A stretch of 6,393 nucleotides of DNA from Flavobacteriaceae bacterium. GTDB taxonomy: Bacteria; Bacteroidota; Bacteroidia; Flavobacteriales; Flavobacteriaceae. The notes beneath the pieces are model-generated. The model did not search any database, had not been told where the DNA came from, and saw only the letters and a list, made by a program, of their open reading frames with translations. Shown here piece after piece: positions 6,100 to 6,393 of this stretch. The stretch covers positions 1 to 6,393 of the forward strand of contig DAOVTF010000128.1 in the NCBI GenBank assembly GCA_030633225.1. Direction: 5' to 3'. Both the position numbers and the translations under genes were made by a program. Numbering within the stretch: the stretch's first letter is position 1; the number at the start of each line of letters is the position of its first letter.

Positions 6100-6393
6100 A
6101 TGAGTTTTAATAAACCAATGTTAAAAGAAGGATCATTAAAAGATCAAGTAATTGTTGTAACCGGAGGTGGAAGCGGATTAGGAAAAGCTATGACAACCTA
6201 CTTTTTAGAGCTTGGAGCAAGTGTAGTTATTAGTTCAAGAAATTTAGATAAATTAAAAAATACTGCAAAAGAGTTAGAAGAAAAAACAGGAGGAAAGGTT
6301 TTACCTGTACAGTGTGATGTTCGTTATTATGATCAAGTAGAAGCTATGTTGGCAACAACATTAAAAGAGTTTGGTAAAGTAGATGGTTTGTTG
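6100..6393 (+). CDS. Short-chain dehydrogenase, probable 2,4-dienoyl-CoA reductase (5' part only)
   Basis: The first 98 residues of an SDR-family oxidoreductase, open to the window end. The N-terminus has the NAD(P)-binding Rossmann motif TGGGSGLG (21-28), then 'KAMTTYFLELGA' (29-40), 'VVISSRN' (42-48) with Ser-Arg at the end of strand 2 (typical of NADPH users), and 'CDV' (72-74), the adenine-contacting Asp. The pattern TGGGxGLGKxMTTxxxxLGA, with an SR after strand 2 and QCDVR later, resembles mitochondrial-type 2,4-dienoyl-CoA reductase, which reduces dienoyl-CoA intermediates when unsaturated fatty acids are degraded. The catalytic Ser-Tyr-Lys lies beyond the window and cannot be checked. 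The ATG at 6100 places the Rossmann motif at the usual depth. It is divergent from rpmH, sharing a 167-nt upstream region. Confidence 0.88.
   Translation, partial: MSFNKPMLKEGSLKDQVIVVTGGGSGLGKAMTTYFLELGASVVISSRNLDKLKNTAKELEEKTGGKVLPVQCDVRYYDQVEAMLATTLKEFGKVDGLL

Noticed and set aside
6093..6110. An ATG at 6093 upstream of the dehydrogenase start
   Set aside because: It is in a different frame and meets a TAA after five codons; the ATG at 6100 opens the SDR frame directly.
1..6393. A hidden novel mobile, defence or RNA-based system
   Set aside because: Both strands are filled by six recognisable or ordinary genes, the intergenic gaps are all under 170 nt, and I saw no tRNA, CRISPR-like spacing, transposase, long inverted repeats or structured RNA beyond the terminators.

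Overview
The window looks like ordinary chromosomal sequence from a member of the Bacteroidota, most likely the family Flavobacteriaceae. The reasons are: very AT-rich DNA; starts without Shine-Dalgarno sequences but with A-rich upstream bases; a good match to the Bacteroidota promoter pattern (TTG, about 19 nt, TAnnTTTG) in front of rpmH; signal peptides of the 'LLLSQ' and lipoprotein types common in that phylum; and a short CarB that ends before the usual C-terminal regulatory domain, a form I recall as common in flavobacteria.

Layout, left to right. (1) 37-741 (+) encodes a small lipoprotein with a Gly/Tyr-rich insert, followed by a strong intrinsic terminator (766-799). (2) 840-2087 (+) encodes a DcaP-like outer-membrane porin. 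Its true start is the ATG at 840; a longer reading from a TTG at 798 would begin inside the terminator. (3) On the minus strand and convergent with the porin lies an rpmH / carB / methyltransferase block. rpmH (5774-5932) has its own promoter and a perfect 11-bp stem terminator. carB (2782-5631) encodes the large subunit of carbamoyl-phosphate synthase. The SAM-dependent methyltransferase (2123-2755) starts 26 nt after the carB stop and is probably co-transcribed. (4) 6100-6393 (+) is the 5' part of a short-chain dehydrogenase resembling 2,4-dienoyl-CoA reductase, divergent from rpmH and cut by the window end.

The genes do not form one pathway. They cover envelope functions (lipoprotein, porin), pyrimidine/arginine precursor synthesis (CarB), translation (L34), small-molecule or protein methylation (undefined substrate) and probably unsaturated fatty acid oxidation (SDR). 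I see no tRNA, CRISPR array, insertion sequence, phage or defence gene, and no convincing new system. The points most worth a second look are the loss of the CarB allosteric domain together with the tightly linked methyltransferase, the Gly/Tyr-rich lipoprotein insert, and the repeat/palindrome cluster in the rpmH-SDR divergent promoter region.
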